Positions 38,866 to 50,006 are shown, counted from the first letter of the stretch. The stretch is 64,000 bases of DNA from Arsukibacterium perlucidum DSM 18276 (GCF_000382165.1 NZ_KB907708.1:1-64000); one strand, 5' to 3'. Translations and numbers: made by a program. Notes: generated from the sequence alone by a model not told the origin.

Positions 38866-40140
38866 CTAAAATGCGCCAGCCAGTAACTGCGGCAATGCTG
38901 TTAGCGCCAGAGTTTGTTGGGGCTTATCCTGACGCAGCCATTTCAGTGTTATCTCACCGCGTTCCAGCTCGTCTGCACCCAGAATTAACCCCAGTTCAGC
39001 ACCCGACTTATCGGCCCGTTTCATTTGCTTTTTCAGGTTGCCGCCGCCGCAATGCAAGATAACACGTTTTGGCGCCAACTCGCTACGCAGCTGTTCGGCA
39101 ATCGCAATGGCAGCAAGTTCCGCAGCTTCACCCATTGGCATAATATAAATATCGGCAACGGCTTCTGGCAGACTAACCAACTGCAAGGTTTGCAGTAACA
39201 ATATCAGCCGTTCCATCCCCAGGGCAAAACCTACTGCAGGGGTGGGCTTACCGCCCAACTGTTCGACTAAACCATCGTAACGGCCGCCCGCACACACTGT
39301 GCCCTGAGAGCCCAGCTCGGTAGTCACCCACTCAAATACGGTTTTGTTATAGTAATCAAGGCCGCGTACCAGGGTCGGGTTTACCGTGTAGGTAATGCCC
39401 GCGGCATCGAGTCGCCGTTTTAACTGGCTGAAATGCTCCGCTGAATCCGCATCTAAATAATCGCTTAGCTGCGGCGCACCGGCTAATACCTCAGCCAATG
39501 CCGGATTTTTACTGTCCAGCACCCGCAACGGGTTGCTGTGCATCCGGCGCAGGCTGTCGTCGTCTAACTGTGACTTGTGCTGCTCCAGATAGGCCACCAG
39601 CGCATCGCGGTAAATTGCCCGGGCGTCATTTGATCCCAGCGAATTTAATTGCAGGCTGACATAAGGTGCCAGCCCCAGTTGCTGCCACAAATTAGCTGTC
39701 AGCATTATTACTTCAGCGTCAATATCGCTGCTTGCAATACCAAAAGCCTCCAGCCCGAACTGGTGAAACTGGCGGTAGCGCCCCTTTTGTGGCCGCTCAT
39801 GCCGGAACATCGGCCCCATATACCACAACCGTTGTTCCTGGTTATATAACAGGCCATGCTCGTTGCCGGCCCGCACACAACAGGCGGTCCCTTCCGGGCG
39901 CAAGGTCAGGCTGTCACCATTGCGATCGGCAAAGGTGTACATTTCTTTCTCAACGATATCAGTTACTTCGCCGATAGAGCGTTTAAACAGCTCGGTCATT
40001 TCAACGATAGGAAAGCGGATCTCGCTGTAACCGAAGCGGGCCACTGTACTGCGTAATACCTGCTCAAGATGCTGCCATAGTGGCGTATCCTGCGGCAGGC
40101 AATCGTTCATACCGCGTATTGCCTGAATATTTTTTGCCAA
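38866..40140 (-). CDS. hisS: Histidyl-tRNA synthetase
   Basis: A class II synthetase that charges tRNA-His. The 424 residues contain motif 2 ([19 protein letters not shown]), the histidine-binding [15 protein letters not shown] and motif 3 ([11 protein letters not shown]), plus a C-terminal anticodon-binding domain. The start [15 protein letters not shown] is the family one. It lies 76 nt downstream of ispG. Confidence 0.97.
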   Translation of the reverse strand: MAKNIQAIRGMNDCLPQDTPLWQHLEQVLRSTVARFGYSEIRFPIVEMTELFKRSIGEVTDIVEKEMYTFADRNGDSLTLRPEGTACCVRAGNEHGLLYNQEQRLWYMGPMFRHERPQKGRYRQFHQFGLEAFGIASSDIDAEVIMLTANLWQQLGLAPYVSLQLNSLGSNDARAIYRDALVAYLEQHKSQLDDDSLRRMHSNPLRVLDSKNPALAEVLAGAPQLSDYLDADSAEHFSQLKRRLDAAGITYTVNPTLVRGLDYYNKTVFEWVTTELGSQGTVCAGGRYDGLVEQLGGKPTPAVGFALGMERLILLLQTLQLVSLPEAVADIYIMPMGEAAELAAIAIAEQLRSELAPKRVILHCGGGNLKKQMKRADKSGAELGLILGADELERGEITLKWLRQDKPQQTLALTALPQLLAGAF

Positions 40141-40216
40141 AGCTAAATTCTCACTACCATGCTAAAAAGCGGGCGATTATAAGAGGTATCGTTGCTATCA
40201 CCAAACCGCAGCCGCG

Positions 40217-41329
40217 TTAATCCAGTTGTTTTATGCCAATCAGCTGCTCACGTGCGACCAGGTACTGCCGCACCTGCTGCTCAAGCTGTTCAGCGATGTT
40301 GTTATTGTCCAGCCGCAGTTTCTGCCGCTGGCCATTTAAATAAAAACCACTTTTGCGGTTAGCACCGGCTACCCCTAAATCAGAAATAAGGGCCTCACCC
40401 GGGCCATTCACCACACAACCAATCACCGAAACCGTTAATGGCTCGACAATATCTTCCAGCCGTTGCTCCAGTTCATTCATGGTTTTAATGACATCGAATT
40501 CCTGGCGTGAACAGCTGGGACAGGCGATAAAATTAATGCCGCGCTGGCGAATTCGCAGCGATTTAAGAATATCAAACGCCACTTTGACTTCTTCTACCGG
40601 GTCGGCAGCCAGTGAAATACGCAAGGTATCGCCAATACCCTCTGCCAGCAGCATACCCAAACCTATAGCCGATTTGACGGCGCCAGCGCGGGCGCCTCCG
40701 GCTTCGGTAATGCCTAAATGCAGTGGTTGCTTAATTTGTTTAGCCAGCAATCGATAAGCCCCTACCGCCAGAAACACATCTGAGGCTTTAACACTGACTT
40801 TAAACTGATCGAAATTCAACCGGTCCAGAATATCAACATGGCGCATCGCCGATTCCACCAGCGCTTCCGGAGTTGGCTCGGTATACTTTTCCTGAATATC
40901 AGCCTCTAATGAGCCACCGTTCACCCCAATCCGGATCGGAATGTTATGATCACGGGCGCAATCAACCACGGCCCGGATCCGGTCTTCCCGGCCAATATTG
41001 CCCGGATTAATCCGCAGGCAATCAGCACCATATTCAGCCACTTTTAACGCGATACGGTAATCAAAATGAATATCGGCCACCAATGGAATTGTTGCTTGCT
41101 GTTTAATCAGCTTAAAGGCTTCAGCCGCTTCCATGGTGGGTACTGATACCCTGACTAAATCAGCACCGGCATCAGCAATAGCCTGGATCTGGGCCAGGGT
41201 GGCAGCAACATCAGTAGTGCGGGTGTTAGTCATTGACTGCACCGCAATTGGCGCATCACCACCAATGGCAACAGTACCTACATGAATTTGGGTACTCAGG
41301 CGTCGGATAATAGGATTGTCAGCAAACAT
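40217..41329 (-). CDS. ispG: 4-hydroxy-3-methylbut-2-enyl diphosphate synthase
   Basis: An iron-sulfur enzyme of the MEP isoprenoid pathway. The 370-residue protein has an N-terminal TIM barrel ([32 protein letters not shown]) and a C-terminal [4Fe-4S] domain with [10 protein letters not shown] and the third Cys in [12 protein letters not shown]. It starts 2 nt after rodZ ends, so the two are coupled as in E. coli. The isc operon in this window would supply its cluster. Confidence 0.97.
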   Translation of the reverse strand: MFADNPIIRRLSTQIHVGTVAIGGDAPIAVQSMTNTRTTDVAATLAQIQAIADAGADLVRVSVPTMEAAEAFKLIKQQATIPLVADIHFDYRIALKVAEYGADCLRINPGNIGREDRIRAVVDCARDHNIPIRIGVNGGSLEADIQEKYTEPTPEALVESAMRHVDILDRLNFDQFKVSVKASDVFLAVGAYRLLAKQIKQPLHLGITEAGGARAGAVKSAIGLGMLLAEGIGDTLRISLAADPVEEVKVAFDILKSLRIRQRGINFIACPSCSRQEFDVIKTMNELEQRLEDIVEPLTVSVIGCVVNGPGEALISDLGVAGANRKSGFYLNGQRQKLRLDNNNIAEQLEQQVRQYLVAREQLIGIKQLD

Positions 41330-41331
41330 GA

Positions 41332-42231
41332 TTAATCGGGTTCCGCCAGGGTAAATTTAGCCACTCTGCCAGCTGGCAGCGATGACATGTCAAAAGGTTG
41401 ATTATTCAGAGTAACCCGCACCACGCTGGGGTTACCCAGGGTTACCACAAAAGGGGCTTTACCGCTCACTGTCATTCGGTAACCCGTTTCTTTGGTACCA
41501 TAAGCAATGCGGTTGCCATCGGCATCCAGCACATCAATCCAGCAATTATCGCTGAACTCCATGGTGATCACATCTGGTTGAGACAGCATGGATGCTTCAG
41601 TTGCAACCGGGCTGGCCAACTCAGGCAGTGGTTCAGCCGCGACAAAAGCAGATGCGCTGCCCGGTTCAGGTTCAGCTGAAGCACGGCTAATGTCTGGCTC
41701 GCTGTCAGTGGTCGCGGCAGTTGCACTACCCTCTGCCAGATTGCTGTTATCAGCCGCCACGCTTGCCGAAAGCTCTTGCTGCTCTGCTGCGCTGTCAGCA
41801 CTGGGGCTGGCAGTTTGCCACCACCATACCACCAGCATCAGCACCAAAATAAACCCTATAGCATAGGTTAACCACATAAAGCGGTTTTCAGTGGCCTGCA
41901 GCTCAGCCCGATTTGAAAAAGTCCGCATTGGCTTCGCCTGGTCGGAACTGCCAGTGCTTTGCTGCTCGAACGCAGTAAGCACCAGCTGCTCAGAAAGTTT
42001 AACCAGCCGGGCATAAGCCCGCAGATAGCCCCGGACAAAAGTCACCAGCATCGAGCTGTCCAGCTGATCTGCTTCAATCTGCTTTACCAGATTAACCCGC
42101 AAATTTAATTGCAGCGCCACGTCAGCCACACTAAGTTTGCGTTGCTCTCTGGCCTGACGCAATAACTGACCCGCGGTCAGTGCAGTTGGCTCTGTTGCTT
42201 CTGATAGCTCAGTTGGTTCTGTTGTATTCAT
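41332..42231 (-). CDS. rodZ: Cytoskeletal regulator RodZ
   Basis: RodZ tethers MreB to the membrane and helps keep rod shape. The 299-residue protein has an N-terminal helix-turn-helix domain (about 20-85, [19 protein letters not shown]), one membrane helix (about 119-139), a Ser/Ala/Glu-rich periplasmic linker and a C-terminal beta domain (about 220-299). It overlaps pilF by 4 nt (ATGA) and precedes ispG by 2 nt. Confidence 0.95.
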   Translation of the reverse strand: MNTTEPTELSEATEPTALTAGQLLRQAREQRKLSVADVALQLNLRVNLVKQIEADQLDSSMLVTFVRGYLRAYARLVKLSEQLVLTAFEQQSTGSSDQAKPMRTFSNRAELQATENRFMWLTYAIGFILVLMLVVWWWQTASPSADSAAEQQELSASVAADNSNLAEGSATAATTDSEPDISRASAEPEPGSASAFVAAEPLPELASPVATEASMLSQPDVITMEFSDNCWIDVLDADGNRIAYGTKETGYRMTVSGKAPFVVTLGNPSVVRVTLNNQPFDMSSLPAGRVAKFTLAEPD

Positions 42232-44270
42232 GGTTCAATACGGGCCGGGTCGATAACCAAAACCTGCTGGCCAACCTGCAACTTACTTTGCTCAGTTAAG
42301 TTATTCCAGGCCATAAAACGTTCCAGCCGGATATTATAGCGATAAGAAATGCCAAACATGGTTTCGCCTGCAGCAACCTGATGATAGGGCTCGGTTGCAT
42401 CAAGCGGCTCACTGAATTCAGGCAGCCGGGCCACGGTTTGTTGTTGCTGCAACTGGTCCTGGTCAACTTTAGCTAACCAGATCCGCTGGCCGGTTTTAAT
42501 AACAGATTCCGGGCTCAGCTGGTTCCACTCCATCAGCCGGGCCAGCCTGATATTATGTGCCACCGAAATAGCATACAGTGACTCACCTTCCTGCACCTCG
42601 TGAAACTTTACTGGCTCTTGGTCAGCATCCTGAGTTTGCATCTGCTCGTCCGCTGGCGTGGCAGTAATCAGCGGTTTGCTATGTTGTTGTGCTGTTGCCG
42701 CTTGCTCTGGCTGCGTTTGCGATTGAGCGGCAGACTGGCTTAGCGCGCTACCTTCGGCTGAGTTTTCAGTTGCAGTAGCGCTTTCAAAAGATTCGACCGG
42801 CACGGTTGCCGGGGTTGCAGCTGGTTCAGTTAATATGGTTTCATCCGGCAGGCTCGCAGGCGGCGTCGCTGCTAAAATAAGCTGACTGACCTGTTCCTGC
42901 TCAGCCTGTTGCTCGGCGGCTTGTTGCTGTGCCAATTGGGCTGCCTGCTGCTCTGCTAATTGCCTGGCTGCCAGTGCATCGGCCGCAGCTTTTTGCTCGG
43001 CGGCCTGTTGCTCTGCCAGCAGGCGGGCGTCATCAGCTGCTTGCTTATCTGCCAACTGCTGCTCTGCTAACTGTCTGGCAGCCAGTGCTTCGGCAGCAGC
43101 CTGTTGTTCTGCAGCTTGTTGCTCAGCCAGCAAGCGGGCGCTATCAGCTGCAGCTTGTTGCTCTGCCTCTTGTCTTGTGGCCAGAGCCTGCGCTGCATTG
43201 TCTTCTGTTGGTAACTGGCTGGTTACCAGGGCACCGGCAATTGCCTGACTACTTACTGAACTGGCCGCCGTAGCTGCGTTTGTTGTTACTTGCGCGGCCT
43301 CTGACAACCTTTCCTTTGCAGGGTCGGCTTCTGTAACTGCCGGCTGTGCAGTCTTCCGCCTGACGACTCTTAATCTGGGATTCGCAACCGGCCCGCTTGG
43401 TACCACCTCTGTGACGGCAGCGTCTGGCAGTACAATATTGGCCATCAGACTTAATTTATATTGCTCGCGTAATTGTTCAAATTCACTTTCCAGCAAACGT
43501 TGCTGCAGCAGTAACCTGGCTTCGGGGGTATCAATGTACAGGGTCAGTAAAAGTTGCTCAGCATGTTTCATGGTGCTGACATCGCCTTGCTTTTCTGCTA
43601 CCAGATAATTAAGCAAGGTACTGCGTGCCGATACCCGGCCTAAGCGCTGGATCCGCTGCAATGAGGTTTTCGCGCCGACGTTATCACCCATCGCATAATT
43701 CAGGGCCGCCAGATTGATTAATGAGCTGATGCGTGTGCCATTGTGAGACACTGAAGATTCGAGAAAGGTTTTTGCTTTGCTAAAGCCTTGCTGATCGAGC
43801 TGACACAACGCCAGATTTTCATAGCTTTCCGCTACCCGGATATAACCCGGCCGTGAAATAGCCTTTAATAACAGCTCCTCTGCTTCATCATACTTACCAA
43901 CCTGACATAAAAACGCACCATAGTTGTTATAGGCATCCGCATTATTGCTGTCTTTATCTAGTGCTTGCTTATAGGCTTCTTCGGCCTGCACCTGCTCACC
44001 GACGCTCTGATAATAAAACGCCAGGGCGTTATAAACTTCAGGCAAATCTGGCGCAAAGGCTTTAGCCCGTTCTAAGTTAAATTTCGCCTGAGTGGTGTCG
44101 CCACGGCGCAAATAATTTAAGCCCAGAGAAATTCGGGTGCGGGCAGCTTCACTGTTATCAAGATTACGTGTACCAACCTGGCGGTCAGAGCCAACATAGC
44201 TACTTTCTGAGACGCACGCAGTCAGGGTTAACGACATACAGAGTGCGAAGCCTACCGAAAATTTCTGCAT
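42228..44270 (-). CDS. pilF: PilF-type TPR lipoprotein fused to two LysM domains
   Basis: PilF/PilW is an outer-membrane lipoprotein that helps assemble the type IV pilus secretin. Here the signal peptide has a lipobox LTAC, and TPR repeats cover about 30-270 (AFAPDLPEVYNALAFYYQ). The protein then continues far beyond the usual ~250 residues: a low-complexity Gln/Ala/Glu linker (42896-43174), an acidic stretch and two LysM domains at the C-terminus (VQEGESLYAISVAHNIRLAR; VAAGETMFGISYRYNIRLER). LysM domains bind peptidoglycan, so the protein may anchor pilus assembly to the wall. The start is ATG 44270; a GTG 6 nt earlier is possible. Synteny (rlmN-pilF-rodZ) supports the name. Confidence 0.85.
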   Translation of the reverse strand: MQKFSVGFALCMSLTLTACVSESSYVGSDRQVGTRNLDNSEAARTRISLGLNYLRRGDTTQAKFNLERAKAFAPDLPEVYNALAFYYQSVGEQVQAEEAYKQALDKDSNNADAYNNYGAFLCQVGKYDEAEELLLKAISRPGYIRVAESYENLALCQLDQQGFSKAKTFLESSVSHNGTRISSLINLAALNYAMGDNVGAKTSLQRIQRLGRVSARSTLLNYLVAEKQGDVSTMKHAEQLLLTLYIDTPEARLLLQQRLLESEFEQLREQYKLSLMANIVLPDAAVTEVVPSGPVANPRLRVVRRKTAQPAVTEADPAKERLSEAAQVTTNAATAASSVSSQAIAGALVTSQLPTEDNAAQALATRQEAEQQAAADSARLLAEQQAAEQQAAAEALAARQLAEQQLADKQAADDARLLAEQQAAEQKAAADALAARQLAEQQAAQLAQQQAAEQQAEQEQVSQLILAATPPASLPDETILTEPAATPATVPVESFESATATENSAEGSALSQSAAQSQTQPEQAATAQQHSKPLITATPADEQMQTQDADQEPVKFHEVQEGESLYAISVAHNIRLARLMEWNQLSPESVIKTGQRIWLAKVDQDQLQQQQTVARLPEFSEPLDATEPYHQVAAGETMFGISYRYNIRLERFMAWNNLTEQSKLQVGQQVLVIDPARIEP
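42896..43174 (-). repeat. Gln/Ala-rich tandem repeat within pilF
   Basis: Two tandem units of about 37 residues, each starting [12 protein letters not shown] and containing ALAARQLAEQQ, are followed by partial copies. They form a likely helical stalk between the TPR and LysM parts. Repeat number may vary between strains. Confidence 0.75.
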
Positions 44271-44291
44271 TACCACTTGTCATCCCTTGGG

Positions 44292-45419
44292 TTACAGCAG
44301 CGTTTTAACCAGAATAGGCTGGCCTTTCTGCTGCTTCTTTATCAGTCTCTTGGTTCGATCAATCACATCGCCTACCAACTGGCCGCAGGCGGCGTCGATA
44401 TCATCACCACGGGTTTTCCGTACCATAACAGTAAAACCGTGTTGTTGTAACACCTTGTTAAAACGGTCAATCCGCGAATTACTCGACCTTTTATAAGGTG
44501 AGCCCGGATACGGATTAAAGGGGATAAGATTAATCTTTGCAGGCGTATCTTGCAATGCCTGCGCTAACTCATGCGCCTGTTCCATGCTGTCGTTGATGCC
44601 ATCAAGCATAACATACTCTACTGTGACCTTATCATTAGCCTTAGAGTTCTCAACATAACGACGCGAAGCCGCTAAAAACTGCTCCATCGGATATTTTTTA
44701 TTAACCGGCACCAGTTCATCACGCAACGCATTATTTGGTGCATGTAATGAAATGGCTAACGCCACATCAATCCGCTCGCGTAACAGGTCGAGCGCCGGTA
44801 CCACGCCAGACGTACTTAAGGTAACCCGGCGTTTAGACAGACCAAAGCCGTAGTCTTCCAGCATCAGTTCCATCGCTGGCACCACGTTATTCAGATTTAA
44901 CAGGGGTTCGCCCATGCCCATCATCACCACATTAGTCACCGGCTTTTCGCCGGTATCACCGTAACTGCCAATAATCTGGGCAACCCGCCATACCTGACCG
45001 ATAATTTCACTGACACTGAGGTTACGATTAAAGCCCTGCTGGGCAGTAGAACAAAAAGTGCAGTCCAGCGCACAACCTACCTGCGACGATACGCAAAGGG
45101 TGCGCCGGTCTTTTTCCGGGATCCAGACGGTTTCCACTTCCTGACCACCGGCAAGGCCCATCACAAACTTAATGGTACCATCCGTACTGTCCTGGCGGGT
45201 TACAACAACTGGCGCAGCGATAACTGCCAGGGTTTTTAACTTATCGCGCAATGTTTTATTGATATTGGTCATTTTGTCGAAGTCATCAACGCAGAAATGG
45301 TAAATCCATTTCATCACCTGATCGGCCCGAAACGGCTTTTCACCCAATGACACAAAAAATTCTTGCATTTGAGCACGGGTAAAATCTAACAAATTTACCT
45401 GGTTTACCGGCTTGTTCAT
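44292..45419 (-). CDS. rlmN: Dual-specificity RNA methyltransferase RlmN
   Basis: A radical-SAM enzyme that methylates A2503 of 23S rRNA and A37 of some tRNAs. The cluster motif CxxxCxxC is at Cys116, Cys120 and Cys123 (GCALDCTFC), with GMGEPLLN following, and a C-terminal Cys in DAACGQL for the methyl-Cys mechanism. I chose ATG 45419 ([13 protein letters not shown]), which has AGGAG about 10 nt upstream, over a start 30 nt earlier. The length is then 375 residues. Confidence 0.96.
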   Translation of the reverse strand: MNKPVNQVNLLDFTRAQMQEFFVSLGEKPFRADQVMKWIYHFCVDDFDKMTNINKTLRDKLKTLAVIAAPVVVTRQDSTDGTIKFVMGLAGGQEVETVWIPEKDRRTLCVSSQVGCALDCTFCSTAQQGFNRNLSVSEIIGQVWRVAQIIGSYGDTGEKPVTNVVMMGMGEPLLNLNNVVPAMELMLEDYGFGLSKRRVTLSTSGVVPALDLLRERIDVALAISLHAPNNALRDELVPVNKKYPMEQFLAASRRYVENSKANDKVTVEYVMLDGINDSMEQAHELAQALQDTPAKINLIPFNPYPGSPYKRSSNSRIDRFNKVLQQHGFTVMVRKTRGDDIDAACGQLVGDVIDRTKRLIKKQQKGQPILVKTLL

Positions 45420-45492
45420 ACCCTGATGACTCCTGCTGACACTTATCAATAACTCACTGTTACTAATTAATTCTGACTCTTACTAAGGCAGA

Positions 45493-45512
45493 AAAGGGGC
45501 TGACGCCCCTTT
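45493..45512 (-). terminator. Hairpin between ndk and rlmN
   Basis: AAAGGGGC/GCCCCTTT forms an 8-bp stem with a 4-nt loop. On the minus strand it ends in TTTTC. It is a plausible terminator after ndk. Confidence 0.65.
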
Positions 45513-45535
45513 CCTTCAGCTAACTCTTATTCGAA

Positions 45536-45967
45536 TTAACGGGTACGGCTGCAAAGCTCAGCTTCAGTGAAGAAATACGCGATTTCACGAGCAGCAGATG
45601 CTGCTGCATCAGAGCCGTGTACAGCGTTCTCATCAATGCTGTCAGCATAGTCTGCACGTAAAGTACCGGCTAAGGCATCTTTCGGGTTAGTAGCACCCAT
45701 AATTTCACGGTTTTTCCTTACTGCATCTTCGCCCTCTAATACCTGAACCATAACCGGGCCAGATGTCATAAAGCTCACCAGTGCTTTGAAGAAAGGACGC
45801 TCTTTGTGCTCGCCATAGAAACCTTCAGCTTGTTCCTGACTTAAGTGTAGCATTTTAGACGCAACAATCCGCAGGCCGGCAGATTCGAAACGGTGGTAAA
45901 TAGCACCGATCAGGTTCTTCGCTACTGCGTCAGGTTTAATGATTGAAAAAGTACGTTCTAAGGCCAT
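45536..45967 (-). CDS. ndk: Nucleoside diphosphate kinase
   Basis: It transfers the gamma-phosphate between nucleotides to balance NTP pools. The 143-residue protein has the phospho-histidine His117 in NAVHGSD and the family start [13 protein letters not shown] stretch of AT-rich DNA and a bidirectional terminator separate it from the next gene upstream. Confidence 0.97.
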   Translation of the reverse strand: MALERTFSIIKPDAVAKNLIGAIYHRFESAGLRIVASKMLHLSQEQAEGFYGEHKERPFFKALVSFMTSGPVMVQVLEGEDAVRKNREIMGATNPKDALAGTLRADYADSIDENAVHGSDAAASAAREIAYFFTEAELCSRTR

Positions 45968-46050
45968 GTCAGGCTCCTGTAATTAAAGGATTAAAATTTT
46001 AAGGCGGCAAATTATACGCTAGTTGTAAAAAAAAACCTATTTTTGCTGAC

Positions 46051-46082
46051 AAAAAAGCCGCAACACTACGTTGCGGCTTTTT
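46051..46082. terminator. Bidirectional Rho-independent terminator
   Basis: AAAAAGCCGCAAC (46052-46064) pairs with GTTGCGGCTTTTT (46070-46082) over a 5-nt loop, with A/T runs on both sides. It ends the PstS-like/porin unit on the minus strand and insulates ndk. Confidence 0.92.
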
Positions 46083-46112
46083 ATAACACTTTCTATTTCC
46101 TTACAGCTGACG

Positions 46113-46520
46113 CTAGAAGGTTGCGACCACTTTTACGCTACCGTCCACACTACTACTACTGATATAACCAATCGCCATAGTATCAGCGGCAACGGCAGCT
46201 TTAACCGCAGCATCATCGGCCAGCTCTTTTGGTGGTGTACCTTTACCAGTAAACACCAACTTTGACCAGTAAGCTTTTAACTGAGCAGATGAACGGTTTA
46301 ACACTTTATTGTCAAACTGATCTCTTGCAGCCTGGCCCTCTGCCATATTCAATGGTGTGGCTTTACTGCCATCGGCGAAGCTGGTCGCACGGCCTAAAAA
46401 TAACCGGTTCAGATCGTCTGCTGATACTGGATTGGCATTGGCCGGATTAACCACAACAGATATCTCGGCTTGCACACTGAAACTGAGTGCCATAACCAAA
46501 ATTGCAATAATAGATTTCAT
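46113..46520 (-). CDS. Small PstS-like periplasmic binding protein
   Basis: A 135-residue exported protein. A signal peptide (MKSIIAILVMALSFSVQA) is cut before EISVVV. The mature part resembles one lobe of a phosphate-binding PBP domain (NPVSADDLNRLFLGRATSF, KAYWSKLVFTGKGTPPKELA, AIGYISSSS). It is about half the size of full PstS. It follows a porin gene by 11 nt and has no ABC permease nearby. Proteins of this kind are often annotated as phosphate transporter substrate-binding; the real ligand is unknown. Confidence 0.8.
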   Translation of the reverse strand: MKSIIAILVMALSFSVQAEISVVVNPANANPVSADDLNRLFLGRATSFADGSKATPLNMAEGQAARDQFDNKVLNRSSAQLKAYWSKLVFTGKGTPPKELADDAAVKAAVAADTMAIGYISSSSVDGSVKVVATF

Positions 46521-46531
46521 CTCGTTTCTCC

Positions 46532-47662
46532 TTAAAATACCAGGTCAACACCGGCAACTAATAAGCCGACCGTATCATCAGTTAGCTTATTTTTTTGCGA
46601 TGTATACTGCAGCTTAAAGGCCGCTGACGGGTGAAAATCATATCGCAAACCGATGTTAAGTGTATCAGCCTCCACTTGCTGGCTTTGTACAGTAGCAACA
46701 GTACCAAAATATAACGGCGCTAGCGGCGTCGCTGCCAAGTTCTGGAACGGCTGATAAATCTCTGGTTTAGCATCATGACGTTGCCACTCATACGAGATAT
46801 AAGGCGTAACACTGCCTAAACGATAAGCAACTGATACAAAGTAATTATCGCGATTAGCAAAAAAAGTGTTCTCAACTTCTGTGCGGTTAAACTCGGCCAC
46901 GATGACTAAATTTTCACGATCGATGCCGCCGCCGATGCCAATAAAAGTACCCTTATCTTTATCAAAACTGATTTCACTAGCCAGTGCTGACAAGCCATTG
47001 CCGTTTAAACCGGCCAACAAATTGTTTACAGATTCGTTAGCAAAAGTCAGTGTTGCATCAGCGGTGTAGTAAGCTACACGGAAGTTATACCAGTCCCGAC
47101 TGAGCTCCCAGCTGGCACCGTAAAACCCTTCAAGCTTACCATCGCCCAAACCTGTGGTACCGTTGTAACCGCCTATCATTGCCATGATTGTCGAGTCAAA
47201 ACCGCCAATTATGCCAGTGCGATACAGCGATACACCTTCAATATTATCGAAACCCAAACCGTAAACACTGCGCGGCACCCGCGACCAGTCATAAGCATAA
47301 CCCACATCCATATATTCTGAATATTTGTAAAATGGCGCACGTAATCGGCCGGCATTAATAGTGGTATTGTCGTTTAAATGATAAGACAAAAACGCCCATT
47401 CGAAACCAATATCAAAGTCTTCGTTGCCGCGGCCCATCATTTGCGCGGTAACTGATAATTTTTCACCCAGATCAGACCGCACCTGCAAAGCCATCAGACT
47501 TTCATTCTTAAAATCCAGATTATCGGTATAGCCATATAATTCCTCATCGCTGCCCATAGTCATACCGGCTTTAATTGACGCAAAGCCATTAATAGTTATA
47601 TCTGCGAATGCCGGAGTGGCTAGCCCGGCTATCGCCAGTGCTATTAGAGATTTTTTTATCAT
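46532..47662 (-). CDS. Outer-membrane porin
   Basis: A 376-residue beta-barrel protein. The signal peptide MIKKSLIALAIAGLATPAFA is cut before DI. Alternating beta-strand patterns fill the rest, and the terminal residue is Phe (VAGVDLVF), the BAM recognition signal. The style is of the general or phosphate-selective porins of Alteromonadales. It is the first gene of a two-gene unit with the small PstS-like protein, which suggests linked uptake of an anion. Confidence 0.85.
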   Translation of the reverse strand: MIKKSLIALAIAGLATPAFADITINGFASIKAGMTMGSDEELYGYTDNLDFKNESLMALQVRSDLGEKLSVTAQMMGRGNEDFDIGFEWAFLSYHLNDNTTINAGRLRAPFYKYSEYMDVGYAYDWSRVPRSVYGLGFDNIEGVSLYRTGIIGGFDSTIMAMIGGYNGTTGLGDGKLEGFYGASWELSRDWYNFRVAYYTADATLTFANESVNNLLAGLNGNGLSALASEISFDKDKGTFIGIGGGIDRENLVIVAEFNRTEVENTFFANRDNYFVSVAYRLGSVTPYISYEWQRHDAKPEIYQPFQNLAATPLAPLYFGTVATVQSQQVEADTLNIGLRYDFHPSAAFKLQYTSQKNKLTDDTVGLLVAGVDLVF

Positions 47663-47762
47663 AATTACCCCATACGTTATCGATGTCTCACTGATCCTAG
47701 CTCAATCGCTGTAATTCTCCAGTTAATATTTGTTATTTATTATTCAAGATCAGTTGTTTGCC

Positions 47763-47798
47763 CACAAAAAAACGGCCACCAGGGCCGTTTTTTTGTGT
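47763..47798. terminator. Terminator of the isc operon (bidirectional)
   Basis: A stem AAAAAAACGGCC/GGCCGTTTTTTT with a short loop lies 10 nt past the fdx stop. A/T runs on both flanks allow it to work in both directions. Confidence 0.9.
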
Positions 47799-47808
47799 TG
47801 CAGGCTAA

Positions 47809-48147
47809 TTAATGGCCTTCACTAACCATATTTACCGTGTATTTCGGTATTTCTACCACCAAATCTTCATCGGCAATCCTGGCCTGACAACCCAGCCGTG
47901 ACTCCGGTTCCAGCCCCCAGGCTTTATCCAGCATATCGTCTTCCAATTCATCACTTTCGTTAAGTGAGAAAAATCCCTCGCGCACGATAACATGGCAGGT
48001 GGTACAGGCGCAGGATTTCTCGCAGGCGTGCTCAATAGCAATGCCGTTTTTCAATGCCACATCCAGCACGGTATCACCTATGTTAGCATCAAGTGCTGCG
48101 CCTTGCGGACACAATTCAGCATGGGGTAAAAATACTATTTTTGGCAT
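47809..48147 (-). CDS. fdx: ISC-type [2Fe-2S] ferredoxin
   Basis: The electron carrier of the iron-sulfur assembly machinery. The 112 residues carry cluster ligands Cys42, Cys48, Cys51 (CEKSCACTTC) and Cys87 (RLGCQAR). It follows hscA by 2 nt and is the last gene before the terminator. No iscX follows, unlike E. coli. Confidence 0.97.
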   Translation of the reverse strand: MPKIVFLPHAELCPQGAALDANIGDTVLDVALKNGIAIEHACEKSCACTTCHVIVREGFFSLNESDELEDDMLDKAWGLEPESRLGCQARIADEDLVVEIPKYTVNMVSEGH

Positions 48148-48149
48148 GG

Positions 48150-50006
48150 TTAAACCTCGTCGACTTTATGGCCCTGCAAGGCCTGCCGGATTGATTTATC
48201 CATACGCCGGGCAGCAAAGTCATCTGTTAAAGTATTAGTGTGTTCGATGGCCGCTTTAATCGCCGCCGTGTCTTCTTGTTGTCGCACGTCGGCCAGGGTT
48301 GCCAGTGCTGTGTTAATTTCTGTCAACTCCTGCTCACTCAGCAGCGCTCCATCATGCTGCAAGGCAGCAGTAACGGCTTCCAGCACCCGGTCAGCTTCAA
48401 CCTGCTGCTCACGTAATAAACGCCGCTGCATATCCTGGCGGGCGTGTTGCATTGAGCCACTGATCATACCGGCTACCTGCTCGTCAGTTAAACCATAGGA
48501 TGGTTTAACCTGAATCCCGGCAGCAACACCGGTTGACTTTTCTTCGGCACTGACACTGAGCAAGCCATCGGCATCGACCTGAAAAGTCACCTTAATATGA
48601 GCCCCACCGGCCGGCATTGGCGGAATACCGCGCAGTTCAAAACGGGCCAGCGAACGGCAGTCTTCCACCAACTCGCGTTCGCCTTGCAGCACATGAATAG
48701 CCATTGCAGTCTGGCCATCTTTAAAGGTGGTAAATTCCTGAGCGCGAGCCACCGGAATCACGGTATTACGCGGAATGACTTTTTCGGTCAGACCGCCCAT
48801 GGTCTCAAGGCCCAGCGACAACGGAATCACATCCAACAGCAAAGTTTCGTGCTCGGCTTTGTTACCCACCAGCACATTAGCCTGAATCGCCGCACCCAGC
48901 GCGACCACTTTATCCGGGTCAATCGACGTTAACGGTTCGGTAGCAAAAAACTGACCGACCTGACTGCGCACTAACGGCACCCGGGTAGAGCCCCCCACCA
49001 TCACCACTTTCGCCACTTCGTCCGGTGTTAAATCGGCATCGCGTAATACCTGGCGGCAGCTACGAATGGTTTTCTTAACCAGGGCGCCGCACAGCTGTTC
49101 AAACTCAGCACGGCTCAGGCTGCCTGAAAGCTTCTGCTCATCAGCGTTAAAAGCATAGTCGGCCGTATCATTGTCGGTTAACTGCTCTTTCAGCTTACGG
49201 GCAGCAGTTAAATACTGACGCCGACCTGTATGGCTTAACTGTTGCTGGCCACTTTGCTGCTGTAACCAGCCAACAATAGCCTGATCGAAATCGTCACCGC
49301 CCAGCGCAGAATCACCACCGGTGGCCAATACTTCAAACACACCGCGCTTTAAGCGTAAAATAGAAATATCAAAGGTACCGCCGCCTAAATCGTAAACGGC
49401 AATCACCCCTTCCTGGCCGGAGTCGAGGCCATAAGCCAAGGCAGCTGCTGTGGGCTCGTTTAGTAAGCGCAGTACATTTAAACCCGCCAGCTTGGCGGCA
49501 TCTTTAGTGGCCTGACGCTGGGCGTCATCGAAATAAGCGGGCACTGTAATCACTACACCATTTAACTCGCCACCCAGCACCTGACTGGCCGTATCGGCCA
49601 GGGTAGCCAAAATTTCAGCTGACACTTCGACCGGGTTTTTCACCCCTTCGCGGGTGGCCACCGCAGCCAGGCCACCTTGATCGACTAACTGATAAGGCAA
49701 TACCCCGGCAAGCGGCTGGGTTTCAGCATAGCCTTTACCCATCAACCGTTTAATAGAAAAGATGGTATTGCTGGCATCAGCTGCTGCTGCAGCAACAGCT
49801 TGCTGTCCTACCTCGGTTTTATCCGGGCCGTAACGCACCACCGACGGGATCATGTCAACACCAGCAGCGTTATGCAGGGTACTGGCCTGGCCGCTGCGCA
49901 CAGCGGCTACCAGTGAATTAGTAGTACCTAAATCGATACCTGCTGCCAGTTTATGTTGGTGGGGCGCAGCACTCTGGCCGGGCTCTGCAATCTGTAATAA
50001 CGCCAT
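48150..50006 (-). CDS. hscA: Fe-S assembly chaperone HscA (Hsp70)
   Basis: A specialised Hsp70 that, with HscB, releases clusters from IscU. The 618 residues include the ATPase motifs [24 protein letters not shown] and [10 protein letters not shown], and a substrate-binding domain that recognises the LPPVK motif seen in the IscU of this operon. It starts 8 nt after hscB. Confidence 0.97.
   Translation of the reverse strand: MALLQIAEPGQSAAPHQHKLAAGIDLGTTNSLVAAVRSGQASTLHNAAGVDMIPSVVRYGPDKTEVGQQAVAAAAADASNTIFSIKRLMGKGYAETQPLAGVLPYQLVDQGGLAAVATREGVKNPVEVSAEILATLADTASQVLGGELNGVVITVPAYFDDAQRQATKDAAKLAGLNVLRLLNEPTAAALAYGLDSGQEGVIAVYDLGGGTFDISILRLKRGVFEVLATGGDSALGGDDFDQAIVGWLQQQSGQQQLSHTGRRQYLTAARKLKEQLTDNDTADYAFNADEQKLSGSLSRAEFEQLCGALVKKTIRSCRQVLRDADLTPDEVAKVVMVGGSTRVPLVRSQVGQFFATEPLTSIDPDKVVALGAAIQANVLVGNKAEHETLLLDVIPLSLGLETMGGLTEKVIPRNTVIPVARAQEFTTFKDGQTAMAIHVLQGERELVEDCRSLARFELRGIPPMPAGGAHIKVTFQVDADGLLSVSAEEKSTGVAAGIQVKPSYGLTDEQVAGMISGSMQHARQDMQRRLLREQQVEADRVLEAVTAALQHDGALLSEQELTEINTALATLADVRQQEDTAAIKAAIEHTNTLTDDFAARRMDKSIRQALQGHKVDEV

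Noticed and set aside
42896-43174. CRISPR-like repeats
   Set aside because: The repeats are in frame, degenerate and code for a Gln/Ala-rich stalk in pilF; there are no spacers of constant length.
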